Shown: positions 8,030 to 16,345 of the stretch, piece by piece
Numbering within the stretch: position 1 is the stretch's first letter
How the letters are laid out: each line of letters opens with the position of its first letter
Assembly (NCBI RefSeq): GCF_013282575.1
Contig: NZ_JAAAYE010000025.1
Location: 25,264-89,263 of the forward strand
Direction: 5' to 3'
From: Paraburkholderia sp. NMBU_R16
GTDB taxonomy: Bacteria > Pseudomonadota > Gammaproteobacteria > Burkholderiales > Burkholderiaceae
Length of the DNA stretch: 64,000 bases
The notes under the pieces: model-generated
Seen by the model: only the letters and a program-made list of their open reading frames with translations
Told to the model about the DNA's origin: nothing
Database searches by the model: none
Translations under genes and position numbers: made by a program

Positions 8030-9256
8030 TCATTCCCAGGAAAGCGCTCCGCCAGTTTGATATTCGATGACACGCGTCTCGAAGAAGTTGCGCTCCTTCT
8101 TCAAGTCGATCATCTCGCTCATCCACGGGAACGGGTTCTCCTCATTCGGGAACAGCGGATCGAGGCCGATCTGCTGGCACCGCCGATTGCAGATGAAGCG
8201 CAAGTAACTCTTGAACATCGAGGCGTTCAGTCCCAGCACGCCGCGCGGCATCGTGTCTTCCGCGTAGCGATACTCGAGATCGACCGCATGCCGGAACACC
8301 GCGCGGATCTCCTCGCGGAATGCCGGAGTCCACAAGTGCGGGTTCTCGAGCTTGATCTGGTTGATGAGGTCGATACCGAAGTTGCAGTGCATCGACTCGT
8401 CACGCAGGATGTACTGGTATTGCTCCGCAGCACCCGTCATCTTGTTCTGCCGGCCGAGCGCAAGAATTTGCGTAAACCCGACGTAGAAGAAGAGCCCTTC
8501 CATCACACAGGCAAAGACGATCAGCGACTTGAGCAGTTGCTGATCCGCTTCGAGGGTGCCCGTCTTGAAGGCCGGATCGGTCAGCGTATGGATGAACGGG
8601 ATCAGGAATTCGTCCTTGTCCCGGATCGACTGAACCTCGTGGTAGGCATTGAAGATTTCGCCTTCATCGAGACCCAGCGATTCGACGATGTACTGGTACG
8701 CGTGGGTGTGGATCGCTTCTTCGAACGCCTGGCGCAGCAGGAACTGCCGGCACTCCGGTGCCGTGATGTGCCGGTAGGTGCCGAGCACGATGTTGTTCGC
8801 TGCAAGCGAGTCCGCCGTCACGAAGAAGCCGAGATTGCGCTTGACGATGCGGCGCTCGTCCTCGGTCAACCCGTTTGGATCCTTCCACAGGGCGATGTCG
8901 CGGGACATGTTGATTTCCTGCGGCATCCAATGATTCGCGCAGCCGGCCAGGTACTTCTCCCAAGCCCACTTGTACTTGAACGGCACGAGCTGATTGACGT
9001 CTGTCTTGCCGTTGATGATGCGCTTGTCGGCCACGTTCACCCGCGCTTCGGGCTGAGGAGCCGGCGCGGCTTCGGCCGTCGCATAGGGGGCGACCGCGAT
9101 GTCGCCCGCGAAGATGTCTTGCGCCAACGGAGCCTGCGTCGCGCGATGCGACGCCGCTTGCGTTCCGACAACCGGCCCTGCGGGGTTGCGCAACGCATTC
9201 GCTTGCGAACCGCTCGAGGGAGTTACGGCAGTCGTCTCGTCATCCCAGTTGAGCAT
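8030..9256 (-). CDS. nrdB: Ribonucleoside-diphosphate reductase class Ia, beta subunit
   Basis: Di-iron/tyrosyl-radical subunit (R2) of class Ia ribonucleotide reductase, partner of NrdA. It is 408 residues. Spacing to Escherichia coli R2 places the first iron ligands at about Asp149, Glu180 and His183, and the radical tyrosine at about Tyr187 ([12 protein letters not shown], seven residues after the Glu, as Glu115-Tyr122 in E. coli). An Ala/Pro-rich N-terminal extension of about 75 residues precedes the catalytic domain. Start ATG 9256 has GGTGAG about 8 nt upstream. It lies 277 nt downstream of nrdA on the same strand, so it is probably co-transcribed and under the NrdR control of nrdA. Confidence 0.96.
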   Translation of the reverse strand: MLNWDDETTAVTPSSGSQANALRNPAGPVVGTQAASHRATQAPLAQDIFAGDIAVAPYATAEAAPAPQPEARVNVADKRIINGKTDVNQLVPFKYKWAWEKYLAGCANHWMPQEINMSRDIALWKDPNGLTEDERRIVKRNLGFFVTADSLAANNIVLGTYRHITAPECRQFLLRQAFEEAIHTHAYQYIVESLGLDEGEIFNAYHEVQSIRDKDEFLIPFIHTLTDPAFKTGTLEADQQLLKSLIVFACVMEGLFFYVGFTQILALGRQNKMTGAAEQYQYILRDESMHCNFGIDLINQIKLENPHLWTPAFREEIRAVFRHAVDLEYRYAEDTMPRGVLGLNASMFKSYLRFICNRRCQQIGLDPLFPNEENPFPWMSEMIDLKKERNFFETRVIEYQTGGALSWE

Positions 9257-9293
9257 AAATTCTCACCATCAATTTAGAACGGTTTGTACCATC

Positions 9294-9420
9294 TTTTCAC
9301 GAGCGATAAAAGGGTTCGCTCACGAAAATTCCTGTTTTCGATTCACGCTGCGACCTGCATACAACACTTTGATCGATGCATCGGACAGTCGAGCACTTCT
9401 TGATGACTCGACGATGCATG
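9294..9420 (-). promoter_or_regulatory. Two hairpins in the nrdA-nrdB spacer
   Basis: Within the 277-nt spacer a stem pairs ATGCATCG (9376-9383) with CGATGCAT (9412-9419), continuing as TCGAG (9389-9393) with CTCGA (9407-9411) across a 5-nt bulge. A second, imperfect hairpin (about 9294-9328) lies some 40-70 nt before the nrdB start. They could be processing or attenuation sites that set the NrdA:NrdB ratio. No clear promoter is seen. Confidence 0.35.
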
Positions 9421-9533
9421 CGCTCGGTTCGATTTCTTCTCTTTCAGATGTGCAGCATCGTCGATGCCCGCTCTCGATTCGCGCCGCTCGCCAAGCCGAG
9501 CGAGCAGCGCGTCGATGCCGGTCGTTATCCTTG

Positions 9534-12524
9534 CTACTGGCAAGCCTCGCACTCATCGAAGCCCGGGTCGCCCGGACGCATCATGCATACGGGACCATCG
9601 GCTTGAGGCTCTACCGCCACTGCCGCCGCATCGAGACCGCCCGAGGTCGAACCCGTCGCGCCGCCCATGGCACCGCCGCTCGCACCGAAGCCGCCCGCCG
9701 CGCCACCGCCGCCGAGGCCACCGTCGTTCGACGGCACCGCGTTGAGCGCGCCATGCGCGACCGTCGACTTCTCGACGTGCGTTGCTGCCATCGTTCGCAG
9801 GTAATAAGTCGTCTTGAGACCCCTCAACCACGCCAGCTTGTAGACCTCGTCGAGTTTCTTGCCCGACGCGCCGGCCATGTAAATGTTGAGCGACTGCGCC
9901 TGGTCGATCCACTTCTGCCGGCGCGCCGCCGCCTCGACGAGCCACTTCGGATCGACCTCGAACGCCGTCGCATAGATGGCGCGCAGATCGGCCGGGACGC
10001 GATCGATGCGTGACAGCGTGCCGTCGAAGTACTTCAGATCGGCGACCATGACCTCGTCCCAGAGGTTGCGCGCCTTCAGATCGCGCACGAGATAGTCGTT
10101 CACGACCGTGAATTCGCCCGACAGATTCGACTTCACGTAAAGATTCTGGAAAGTCGGCTCGATACAGGCCGACACGCCGATGATGTTGGAGATCGTCGCC
10201 GTCGGCGCGATCGCCACGCAGTTCGAGTTGCGCATGCCATGGGTAGCGATGCGCGAGCGCAGCGTCGCCCAATCCATCGATTCGCTCGAATCGATCTCGA
10301 CATAGCCGCCGCGCGCCTCGGCCAGCAGCTTCAACGTATCCTGCGGAAGAATGCCGCGGTCCCAGAGCGAGCCGCGGTAGCTCGAGTAGCGGCCGCGCTC
10401 CTCGGCGAGCTCCGTCGACGCGTAGTAGGCGTAGTAACAGACGGCTTCCATCGAGCGGTCGGCAAACTCGACCGCGGCGTCGGACGCGTACGGCGTACGC
10501 AGCAGGTGCAGGCAGTCCTGGAAACCCATGATGCCGAGACCGACCGGCCGGTGCTTGAGGTTCGAATTGCGCGCCTTCGGCACCGCGTAATAATTGATGT
10601 CGATGACGTTGTCGAGCATGCGCATCGCCACACTCACCGTCCGCTTGAGCTTGTCATGGTCGAGCAGATAGCTGCCGTCAGGCTGCCGGGTCATGTGCGC
10701 GACGAGGTTCACCGAGCCGAGGTTGCACACGGCGATCTCGGTGTCGCTCGTGTTCAACGTGATCTCGGTGCACAGGTTCGACGAATGGACGACACCGACG
10801 TGCTGCTGCGGCGAGCGCAGATTGCAAGGGTCCTTGAACGTAATCCAGGGATGCCCGGTCTCGAACAGCATGCCGAGCATCTTGCGCCAGAGTTGCGCCG
10901 CCGGGATCCGCTTGAAGAGCTTGATCTCGCCGCGCGCGACCTTGTCTTCGTAAGCCGTATAAGCCGCCTCGAAGTCGGTGCCGAATTTGTCGTGCAGATC
11001 GGGGCAGGTGGACGGCGAAAAGAGCGTCCAGTCGCCGCCTTCCATGACCCGCTTCATGAACAGGTCGGGAATCCAGTTCGCCGTGTTCATATCATGCGTG
11101 CGGCGGCGGTCGTCGCCGGTGTTCTTGCGCAGCTCCAGGAATTCTTCGATGTCGAGGTGCCACGACTCCAGATAGGCGCACACCGCACCCTTGCGCTTGC
11201 CACCCTGGTTGACCGCCACTGCCGTATCGTTGACGACCTTCAGGAACGGCACGACGCCCTGCGACTTGCCGTTGGTACCCTTGATATGCGAGCCGAGCGC
11301 GCGCACGCGCGTCCAGTCATTGCCGAGGCCGCCGGCGAACTTCGAGAGCAGCGCGTTTTCCTTGAGCGCCTCATAGATGCCGTCGAGGTCGTCCGCAACC
11401 GTCGTCAGATAGCACGACGAAAGCTGCGAGCGGCGCGTGCCCGAGTTGAAGAGCGTCGGCGTCGAGCTCATGAAGTCGAACGTCGAGAGTACGTCGTAGA
11501 ACTCGATGGCGCGCGCTTCGCGATCGATCTCGTTCAGGGCCAGGCCCATCGCCACGCGCATAAAGAATGCCTGCGGCATTTCGATTCGCGTGCCATCGAC
11601 GTGCAGGAAGTAGCGGTCGTACAGCGTTTGCAAGCCCAGGTAGCCGAACTGCAGGTCGCGGTTCGCGTCGAGCGCCGCGCCGAGGCGCTTCAGATCGAAC
11701 TGCTGCAGCTTTTCGTCGAGCAGTTCGGCCTCTATGCCGCGCTTGATGAACTGCGGGAAATATTCGGCGTAGCGCTCGCTCATTTCGCGCTGCGTCACTT
11801 CCTCGCTGAGAATTTCGCGGCGGATCGTGTGCAGCAGGATGCGTGCCGTGACTTGGCTGTAGGCCGGGTCCTTTTCGATCATCGTGCGCGCCGCGAGAAT
11901 CGCCGAGTCGTAGACTTGGCTCATCGGCACGCCGTCATAGAGGTTCTTGACCGTCTCGGCCACGATCGGCTCGGCGCTCACCGCATCGCCGAGATGCTCG
12001 CAGGCCGACTCGATGAGGCCCGTCAGCGCCTTCATGTCGAGCGGGCGGCTGATGCCGTTGTCGACGACGTTGAGCCCCGACGATTGGACGGCCTCTTCGT
12101 GCTCTTGCGCGCGTTCCTGAGTCCGCTTTTCGCGATAAAGGACGTAGGCTCGGGCGACGTTGTGCTCGCCGCCGCGCATGAGGGCCAGTTCGACCTGGTC
12201 CTGGATGTCCTCGATATGGAACGTGCCGCCGTTCGGACGGCTGCGCAGCAACGCGCGCACCACGCTCTGCGTGAGCTGCTCGACGAGTTCGCGCACGCGC
12301 GCCGATGCGGCGCCCTGCCCACCGTTGACGGCGAGGAAGGCTTTCGTCACGGCGATCGCGATTTTGGACGGCTCGAACGACACGACGCTGCCATTGCGGC
12401 GGATCACCTTGTAATCGGCGAACGTCGCCTGAGGCGCAAGCGGCTGCGGATGGCCTGCCTGTCCACCGACGGGGCGGCCCGTTGCCGCGCCCTGCTGGCT
12501 CGTCATGTTGTCGGTCGTTTGCAT
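9534..12524 (-). CDS. nrdA: Ribonucleoside-diphosphate reductase class Ia, alpha subunit
   Basis: Large catalytic subunit (R1) that reduces NDPs to dNDPs. It is 996 residues from ATG 12524, which has AGGAG 8 nt upstream; a longer in-frame start adding 45 residues lacks such a site. An N-terminal ATP-cone (VIRRNGSVVSFEPSKIAIAV) is the allosteric activity site. Active-site blocks include NLCTEITLNTSDTEIAVCN, NLGSVNL and SNCVAIAPTATISNIIG. The C-terminus carries the redox pair CEACQ. It is preceded by a long Gly/Ala-rich tether (about 35 residues from GGLGGGGAAGG). nrdB follows. Two NrdR boxes and a sigma-70-like promoter lie about 325 nt upstream. Confidence 0.97.
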   Translation of the reverse strand: MQTTDNMTSQQGAATGRPVGGQAGHPQPLAPQATFADYKVIRRNGSVVSFEPSKIAIAVTKAFLAVNGGQGAASARVRELVEQLTQSVVRALLRSRPNGGTFHIEDIQDQVELALMRGGEHNVARAYVLYREKRTQERAQEHEEAVQSSGLNVVDNGISRPLDMKALTGLIESACEHLGDAVSAEPIVAETVKNLYDGVPMSQVYDSAILAARTMIEKDPAYSQVTARILLHTIRREILSEEVTQREMSERYAEYFPQFIKRGIEAELLDEKLQQFDLKRLGAALDANRDLQFGYLGLQTLYDRYFLHVDGTRIEMPQAFFMRVAMGLALNEIDREARAIEFYDVLSTFDFMSSTPTLFNSGTRRSQLSSCYLTTVADDLDGIYEALKENALLSKFAGGLGNDWTRVRALGSHIKGTNGKSQGVVPFLKVVNDTAVAVNQGGKRKGAVCAYLESWHLDIEEFLELRKNTGDDRRRTHDMNTANWIPDLFMKRVMEGGDWTLFSPSTCPDLHDKFGTDFEAAYTAYEDKVARGEIKLFKRIPAAQLWRKMLGMLFETGHPWITFKDPCNLRSPQQHVGVVHSSNLCTEITLNTSDTEIAVCNLGSVNLVAHMTRQPDGSYLLDHDKLKRTVSVAMRMLDNVIDINYYAVPKARNSNLKHRPVGLGIMGFQDCLHLLRTPYASDAAVEFADRSMEAVCYYAYYASTELAEERGRYSSYRGSLWDRGILPQDTLKLLAEARGGYVEIDSSESMDWATLRSRIATHGMRNSNCVAIAPTATISNIIGVSACIEPTFQNLYVKSNLSGEFTVVNDYLVRDLKARNLWDEVMVADLKYFDGTLSRIDRVPADLRAIYATAFEVDPKWLVEAAARRQKWIDQAQSLNIYMAGASGKKLDEVYKLAWLRGLKTTYYLRTMAATHVEKSTVAHGALNAVPSNDGGLGGGGAAGGFGASGGAMGGATGSTSGGLDAAAVAVEPQADGPVCMMRPGDPGFDECEACQ

Positions 12525-12691
12525 GTGCAAAGCTCCTGATCTTCGATGTGCGGACATGCCGCGGATTGGAACAACCGCCGCGCTACCCCGAGCGCGAACG
12601 ATGAGGTGCGGGAATGGAAGAGACGCAATTCGGCTGCCGAGAGCCGATACGACGTGCAATGGACGATGGCCTTCTTCATTGTTCTAGCCAT
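12503..12691 (-). CDS. Small leader ORF overlapping the nrdA start (hypothetical)
   Basis: 62-codon frame (MARTMKKAIVHC...) in the nrdA leader. GAGG lies about 7 nt before its ATG at 12691, and its stop lies 22 nt inside nrdA in another frame. A strong hairpin (12713-12752) sits just before its ribosome site. It could be a translated leader that couples or regulates nrdA translation. I recognise no homologue, codon bias is weak, and it may be fortuitous. Confidence 0.25.
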   Translation of the reverse strand: MARTMKKAIVHCTSYRLSAAELRLFHSRTSSFALGVARRLFQSAACPHIEDQELCTCKRPTT

Positions 12692-12712
12692 GTAACGCCT
12701 CTATCCCCGAAA

Positions 12713-12752
12713 GGGTGGCGGGCCTCGAACCGATGTCCGGCACCCACCGCCC
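12713..12752 (-). other. Hairpin in the nrdA 5' leader
   Basis: GGGTGGCGGG (12713-12722) pairs with CCCACCGCCC (12743-12752) with one wobble and one mismatch. On the minus-strand transcript it ends just before CCCTTTCGG and the ribosome site of the leader ORF. It could be an attenuator or translation-control stem. Confidence 0.4.
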
Positions 12753-12818
12753 GCGTCTTTTGCAACGCTTCGAGCGCTGCGGCGCTTTACCCCGATCAAA
12801 AGCACCGCCAGCGCGCCG

Positions 12819-12834
12819 ACACAACATATTGTGA
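12819..12834 (-). promoter_or_regulatory. NrdR box, proximal
   Basis: ACACAACATATTGTGA closely matches the NrdR consensus acaCwAtATaTwGtgt. NrdR is the zinc-finger/ATP-cone repressor of ribonucleotide reductase genes. Its centre is 31 bp from the distal box, the three-helical-turn spacing typical of NrdR operators. Confidence 0.85.
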
Positions 12835-12849
12835 ATTTCAGCGTCGGCC

Positions 12850-12865
12850 ACACCAAGTATAGTAG
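12850..12865 (-). promoter_or_regulatory. NrdR box, distal, overlapping the -10
   Basis: ACACCAAGTATAGTAG is a weaker but clear NrdR box. It contains the -10 hexamer of the nrdA promoter, so NrdR binding would block RNA polymerase. Confidence 0.8.
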
Positions 12866-12883
12866 ACCGATGGGCCAACTCAA
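12856..12883 (-). promoter_or_regulatory. nrdA promoter, sigma-70-like
   Basis: On the minus strand, -35 TTGAGT (12878-12883) and -10 TATACT (12856-12861) are separated by 16 bp. The predicted start near 12848 gives a leader of about 325 nt before the nrdA ATG. Confidence 0.75.
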
Positions 12884-13004
12884 AAAGGTTTATTTGGCGC
12901 CCGATACTTGACTTTTGATTATTCGAGACAGGGCAAGGACTTGGGCAAAACGCAAGAGGGGCGCGGGTTTCGACACTATCGGAAGACGCTTTGTCCGCCC
13001 ACGC

Positions 13005-13592
13005 TCAGCGATGCCGGTAGGGGAAATACCGATCGGCGAGACCCGTCTCGCGAGCCAGTCGGTCCCAATCGAAATACGGTCCCGGGTCCGTCTTTCGGCC
13101 TGGCGCGATGTCGGCATGACCGGCCAGCGCATCGATGGGATAGCGCGCCACGAGCGCCCTCACCAGTTCGGCGAGCGTCTCGTACTGCGGCGGCTCGAAG
13201 CAGAGATCGTCCGTGCCTTCCAGCTCGATGCCGATGGAAAAATCGTTGCAGCGCGGTCGCCCGAAAAATTCGGACGCCCCCGCATGCCATGCGCGCGCCT
13301 CGCAGGATACGAACTGCTCGAGCGCGCCATTGCGCGCGATCAGGAAATGGGAGGACACGCGCAACCCGCGCAGATGTTCGTCGAAATACGGGTGCGCAGA
13401 GCATTCGAGCCGGTTCTGAAACAGCTCGGTTATGGCGCTGCCGCCGAACTCGCCGGGCGGCAGACTGATGTTATGGATGACGATCAGCGAAGGTGCGACG
13501 CCATCGGGCCGCACCTCGCAATTAGGCGACGGCGATATATGCGCCGTGCTGACCCAACCGTCCGTGTCGACGGCGAGACGCTCACCGCGCAT
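13005..13592 (-). CDS. ampD: 1,6-anhydro-N-acetylmuramyl-L-alanine amidase
   Basis: Cytoplasmic zinc amidase of murein recycling: it cleaves the stem peptide from 1,6-anhydroMurNAc, and its loss usually derepresses AmpC beta-lactamase via AmpR. The 195-residue protein keeps the zinc ligands His40 (LIVIHNIS), His159 and Asp169 (GHADIAPGRKTDPG), and the catalytic Glu123 in GIELEG. Length and motifs match AmpD rather than the longer periplasmic AmiD. The PP0621-type gene starts upstream and ends only 6 nt before this start, so the two are probably co-transcribed. Confidence 0.95.
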   Translation of the reverse strand: MRGERLAVDTDGWVSTAHISPSPNCEVRPDGVAPSLIVIHNISLPPGEFGGSAITELFQNRLECSAHPYFDEHLRGLRVSSHFLIARNGALEQFVSCEARAWHAGASEFFGRPRCNDFSIGIELEGTDDLCFEPPQYETLAELVRALVARYPIDALAGHADIAPGRKTDPGPYFDWDRLARETGLADRYFPYRHR

Positions 13593-13598
13593 CGGCGT

Positions 13599-13892
13599 TC
13601 ACCGTGTCCCCGCCGCGCGCGCAGTGTAGGGACGCGCATGTTCCGCACAGCAAAAGTACTGCTGGCCGACGAGGACCGACTCGCTCCTCGGCGCATGGAC
13701 GCCGCAGGCCGCGCACCGCTCCACGGGCTCGGCGAGGGACGGTGTGTTCCGAGGCCGCGCGCGGCGAGCCGAGGACGACGCGCCGCGCCCCGCATCGGCG
13801 CGCGCATTGCCGCGCGCCTGCCCCGCCCGCTGCAGTTTGACGAGCCAGCGAGCCGCCAGCACGAAGACAATGAGAAGTAGAAGTTGTCGCAT
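13599..13892 (-). CDS. PP0621-family small membrane protein with zinc motif
   Basis: 97-residue protein of unknown function. An N-terminal membrane segment (about 1-18, MRQLLLLIVFVLAARWL) is followed by a basic, Arg/Ala-rich linker (20-55) and a small Cys/His cluster: Cys60-x2-Cys63, then Cys81, Cys82 and His85, which look like a treble-clef or zinc-ribbon site. The family is named after Pseudomonas PP0621 and is usually found near ampD or the ccsA-like gene, as here. A cytoplasmic zinc domain tethered to the inner membrane is the simplest reading. Confidence 0.75.
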   Translation of the reverse strand: MRQLLLLIVFVLAARWLVKLQRAGQARGNARADAGRGASSSARRARPRNTPSLAEPVERCAACGVHAPRSESVLVGQQYFCCAEHARPYTARAAGTR

Positions 13893-13895
13893 CGG

Positions 13896-14819
13896 TCAGA
13901 CCACCGGGCGATGCAAAAGCACCTCGAAAACGAAACGGCTGCCGACATAGGCGAGCAGCAAAGCCGCGAACGACGCCAGCACCCACCGCAGCGCAGCACG
14001 TCCGCGCCACCCCGAGACACGCCGCGCCGTCAACAGCGCACCGAACATCACCCACGAGAGCAACGCGAAGACGGTCTTGTGGTCGAGCGTGAGCGCGCGG
14101 TCGACGAGCTGCTCGCTGAACAGAATGCCCGACAGCAGCGTCAGCGTGAGCAGCACGAACCCCGCTGCGATCAGCCTGAACAGCAGCTTTTCGAGTGTCA
14201 GCAGCGCAGGCAAGGTGTCGAGCCAGCTCGCAAGCCAGCCACCGGCCGCATGCCGTTCGATGGAGCCGCGCAAGGCGTGCAGCCGCCGTTCGGCAAACAG
14301 CATCAGGACCGCGTGCAGCGCGGCGATTGCGAACAGGCCATAGGCAACGTTCGCGATGATGAAATGTAATTTGAACAGCGGCGCCGCAGCATACGGAAGC
14401 ACGCGCACGCCGCCGAAAAAGAGCGGCAGCAAGGACGCACCGGCGGCCAGCGGCAGCACCAGCAGGCGCAATCCGTCGAGCGGAAAGAAAAAGCTTTCGA
14501 TCCAGTAAATGCCGGCGCCGAGCCAGAACATCGCCGACAGCGCGAATGCGAAGCCGAACACCATCGCGTCGCGCGGGAAAATCGTCGTATGCAGCAGCAC
14601 CCCGTGCACCACGAGCGCCACGCAAAGCAGGCCCCGTTCCGTCGGCGTCATACCGGATGCCGCGGCGCGCAGCGAGCGGGCCTCCACGTGCGCGACGTTC
14701 GGGAACATCGCGGGAGCGCCGCCACGCCCGCCTGCCGCAACGGTGCGGTAAGCGCGCCAACCCGTTACGGCGAGGCCGCCGTACAAGAGTGCGGTGAGGG
14801 CATACAGTACAATGTCCAT
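13896..14819 (-). CDS. CcsA/ResC-type inner membrane protein, YpjD-like
   Basis: 307-residue polytopic membrane protein of the cytochrome c assembly (CcsA/HemX) superfamily, with about eight hydrophobic segments from residue 1 to the end (LIVF-like stretches such as GLFAIAALHAVLMLF and LLSWVMFGALLTARR). It resembles E. coli YpjD (also called CorE), placed beside ffh in many proteobacteria, and here it is divergent from ffh. Unlike true CcsA I do not see the canonical WGxxWxWD heme motif, so heme handling is unproven. The gene is followed 3 nt later by the PP0621-type gene; ampD completes the run. Confidence 0.8.
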   Translation of the reverse strand: MDIVLYALTALLYGGLAVTGWRAYRTVAAGGRGGAPAMFPNVAHVEARSLRAAASGMTPTERGLLCVALVVHGVLLHTTIFPRDAMVFGFAFALSAMFWLGAGIYWIESFFFPLDGLRLLVLPLAAGASLLPLFFGGVRVLPYAAAPLFKLHFIIANVAYGLFAIAALHAVLMLFAERRLHALRGSIERHAAGGWLASWLDTLPALLTLEKLLFRLIAAGFVLLTLTLLSGILFSEQLVDRALTLDHKTVFALLSWVMFGALLTARRVSGWRGRAALRWVLASFAALLLAYVGSRFVFEVLLHRPVV

Positions 14820-14893
14820 GTTCCGCAGTTTACACTAGCGGCCGCACCGGCTCGACCGGCCCGCACCGTTCACGTTCCGTTTTCCCGCCTCCC

Positions 14894-16261
14894 ATGCTCG
14901 ACACTCTCACTCAACGGATGGCGCGCGTCGTCAAGACGCTGCGCGGAGAAGCCCGCCTCACCGAAGCCAATACGCAGGACATGCTGCGCGAGGTGCGCCT
15001 GGCGCTGCTCGAAGCCGACGTCGCACTGCCTGTCGTGCGCGATTTCGTCGCCAAGGTGAAAGAAAAGGCGCTCGGCGAAGAAGTGGTCGGCAGTCTGTCG
15101 CCGGGCCAGGCGCTCGTCGGTGTCGTGCAGCGCGAGCTGACCGCCGTCATCGGCGGCGATTACGCGGGGCAGGCCGCCGAGCTCGACCTCGCCGTCACGC
15201 CGCCCGCCGTCATTCTGATGGCCGGCCTGCAAGGCGCCGGCAAGACCACGACCGTCGGCAAGCTCGCCAAGCTGCTGCGCGAGCAGTACAAGAAGAAAGT
15301 GCTGACCGTCTCCTGCGACGTCTATCGGCCGGCCGCTATCGCTCAGTTGAAAACGGTCACCGAGCAAGTCGGCGCCGAATTCTTTCCCTCGCAACCGGAC
15401 CAAAAACCCGTCGACATCGCCGTTGCCGCGGTCGATTGGGCCAAGCGCCACTATCACGACGTCCTGATCGTCGACACAGCGGGCCGTCTCGGCATCGACG
15501 AAGCGATGATGCAGGAAATCTCCGCGCTGCACGCCGCGCTCAAGCCGGCAGAAACGCTTTTCGTCGTCGATGCGATGCTGGGCCAGGACGCCGTCAACAC
15601 GGCGAAGGCGTTCAACGACGCGCTGCCGCTGACTGGTGTCGTCCTCACGAAGCTGGACGGCGACTCACGCGGCGGCGCCGCGCTTTCGGTGCGCCACATC
15701 ACCGGCAAGCCGATCAAGTTCGTCGGCGTAGCCGAGAAGCTGGACGGGCTCGAGATTTTCTACCCGGAGCGGATGGCGAACCGGATCCTCGGCATGGGCG
15801 ACATTCTTGCGCTCGTGGAAGAGGCGCAGCGCAACGTCGACGTAAAAGCCGCCCAGAAGTTGGCGGACAAGGTCAAAAAAGGCGGTGACTTCGACCTCAA
15901 CGATTTTCGCGCCCAGCTCTCGCAGATGAAGAACATGGGCGGGCTTTCCACGCTGATGGACAAGCTGCCGGCCCAGTTCCAGCAGGCGGCTGCCGGCGCC
16001 GACATGAGCCAGGCCGAAAAACAGATGCGCCGGATGGAAGGCATCATCAACTCGATGACCCCGCGCGAGCGCGCCAAGCCCGAGCTCATCAAGGCTACGC
16101 GCAAACGCCGCATCGCCGCGGGCGCGGGCGTCCAGGTGCAGGAGGTCAACCGCATGCTGAATCAATACGAGCAGATGCGCACGATGATGAAAAAGCTCAA
16201 AGGCGGCAACCTGCAGAAGATGATGCGCGGCATGAAGGGTATGCTGCCGGGTATGCGCTGA
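14894..16261 (+). CDS. ffh: Signal recognition particle GTPase
   Basis: Ffh binds 4.5S RNA and signal sequences and docks nascent inner-membrane proteins to FtsY. The 455-residue protein has the N domain (about 1-95), then the G domain with P-loop GLQGAGKTTTVGKLA at about 111-125, DTAGR near 197 and TKLDGDSRGG near 255. The methionine-rich M domain follows from about 330, ending in MRGMKGMLPGMR. There is no clear Shine-Dalgarno before ATG 14894. The gene is divergent from the CcsA/YpjD-like gene, with 74 nt between them. Confidence 0.97.
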   Translation: MLDTLTQRMARVVKTLRGEARLTEANTQDMLREVRLALLEADVALPVVRDFVAKVKEKALGEEVVGSLSPGQALVGVVQRELTAVIGGDYAGQAAELDLAVTPPAVILMAGLQGAGKTTTVGKLAKLLREQYKKKVLTVSCDVYRPAAIAQLKTVTEQVGAEFFPSQPDQKPVDIAVAAVDWAKRHYHDVLIVDTAGRLGIDEAMMQEISALHAALKPAETLFVVDAMLGQDAVNTAKAFNDALPLTGVVLTKLDGDSRGGAALSVRHITGKPIKFVGVAEKLDGLEIFYPERMANRILGMGDILALVEEAQRNVDVKAAQKLADKVKKGGDFDLNDFRAQLSQMKNMGGLSTLMDKLPAQFQQAAAGADMSQAEKQMRRMEGIINSMTPRERAKPELIKATRKRRIAAGAGVQVQEVNRMLNQYEQMRTMMKKLKGGNLQKMMRGMKGMLPGMR

Positions 16262-16345
16262 AGCTAGCGCTATGGGCAAACAGGTGGCATAGGCCGCCAT
16301 GCCGCACTATATATAGACGATAGACACCGCTCGTTCGACGCCACC

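Larger units (their letters stand above)
12525..13004. other. 480-nt gap: nrdA leader and promoter region
   Basis: Contains, from right to left, about 120 nt of unassigned sequence after ampD, the nrdA promoter, two NrdR boxes, and a roughly 325-nt nrdA 5' untranslated leader with one hairpin and one possible small ORF. No tRNA or other RNA gene was found. Confidence 0.7.

Noticed and set aside
10239..12539. Very long open frame (over 750 codons) opposite nrdA
   Set aside because: It is antisense to a well-conserved gene, is Arg/His/Val-rich without any recognisable domain, and arises from the GC3-biased codons of nrdA. The same applies to long frames opposite accC, nrdB, ftsZ, obgE and mraY-murF-murE.
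12690..12760. tRNA-like sequence upstream of nrdA (GGTTCGAGGCCC-like bases)
   Set aside because: The T-loop-like bases are not accompanied by acceptor or anticodon stems at the right spacing; it is part of the leader hairpin.
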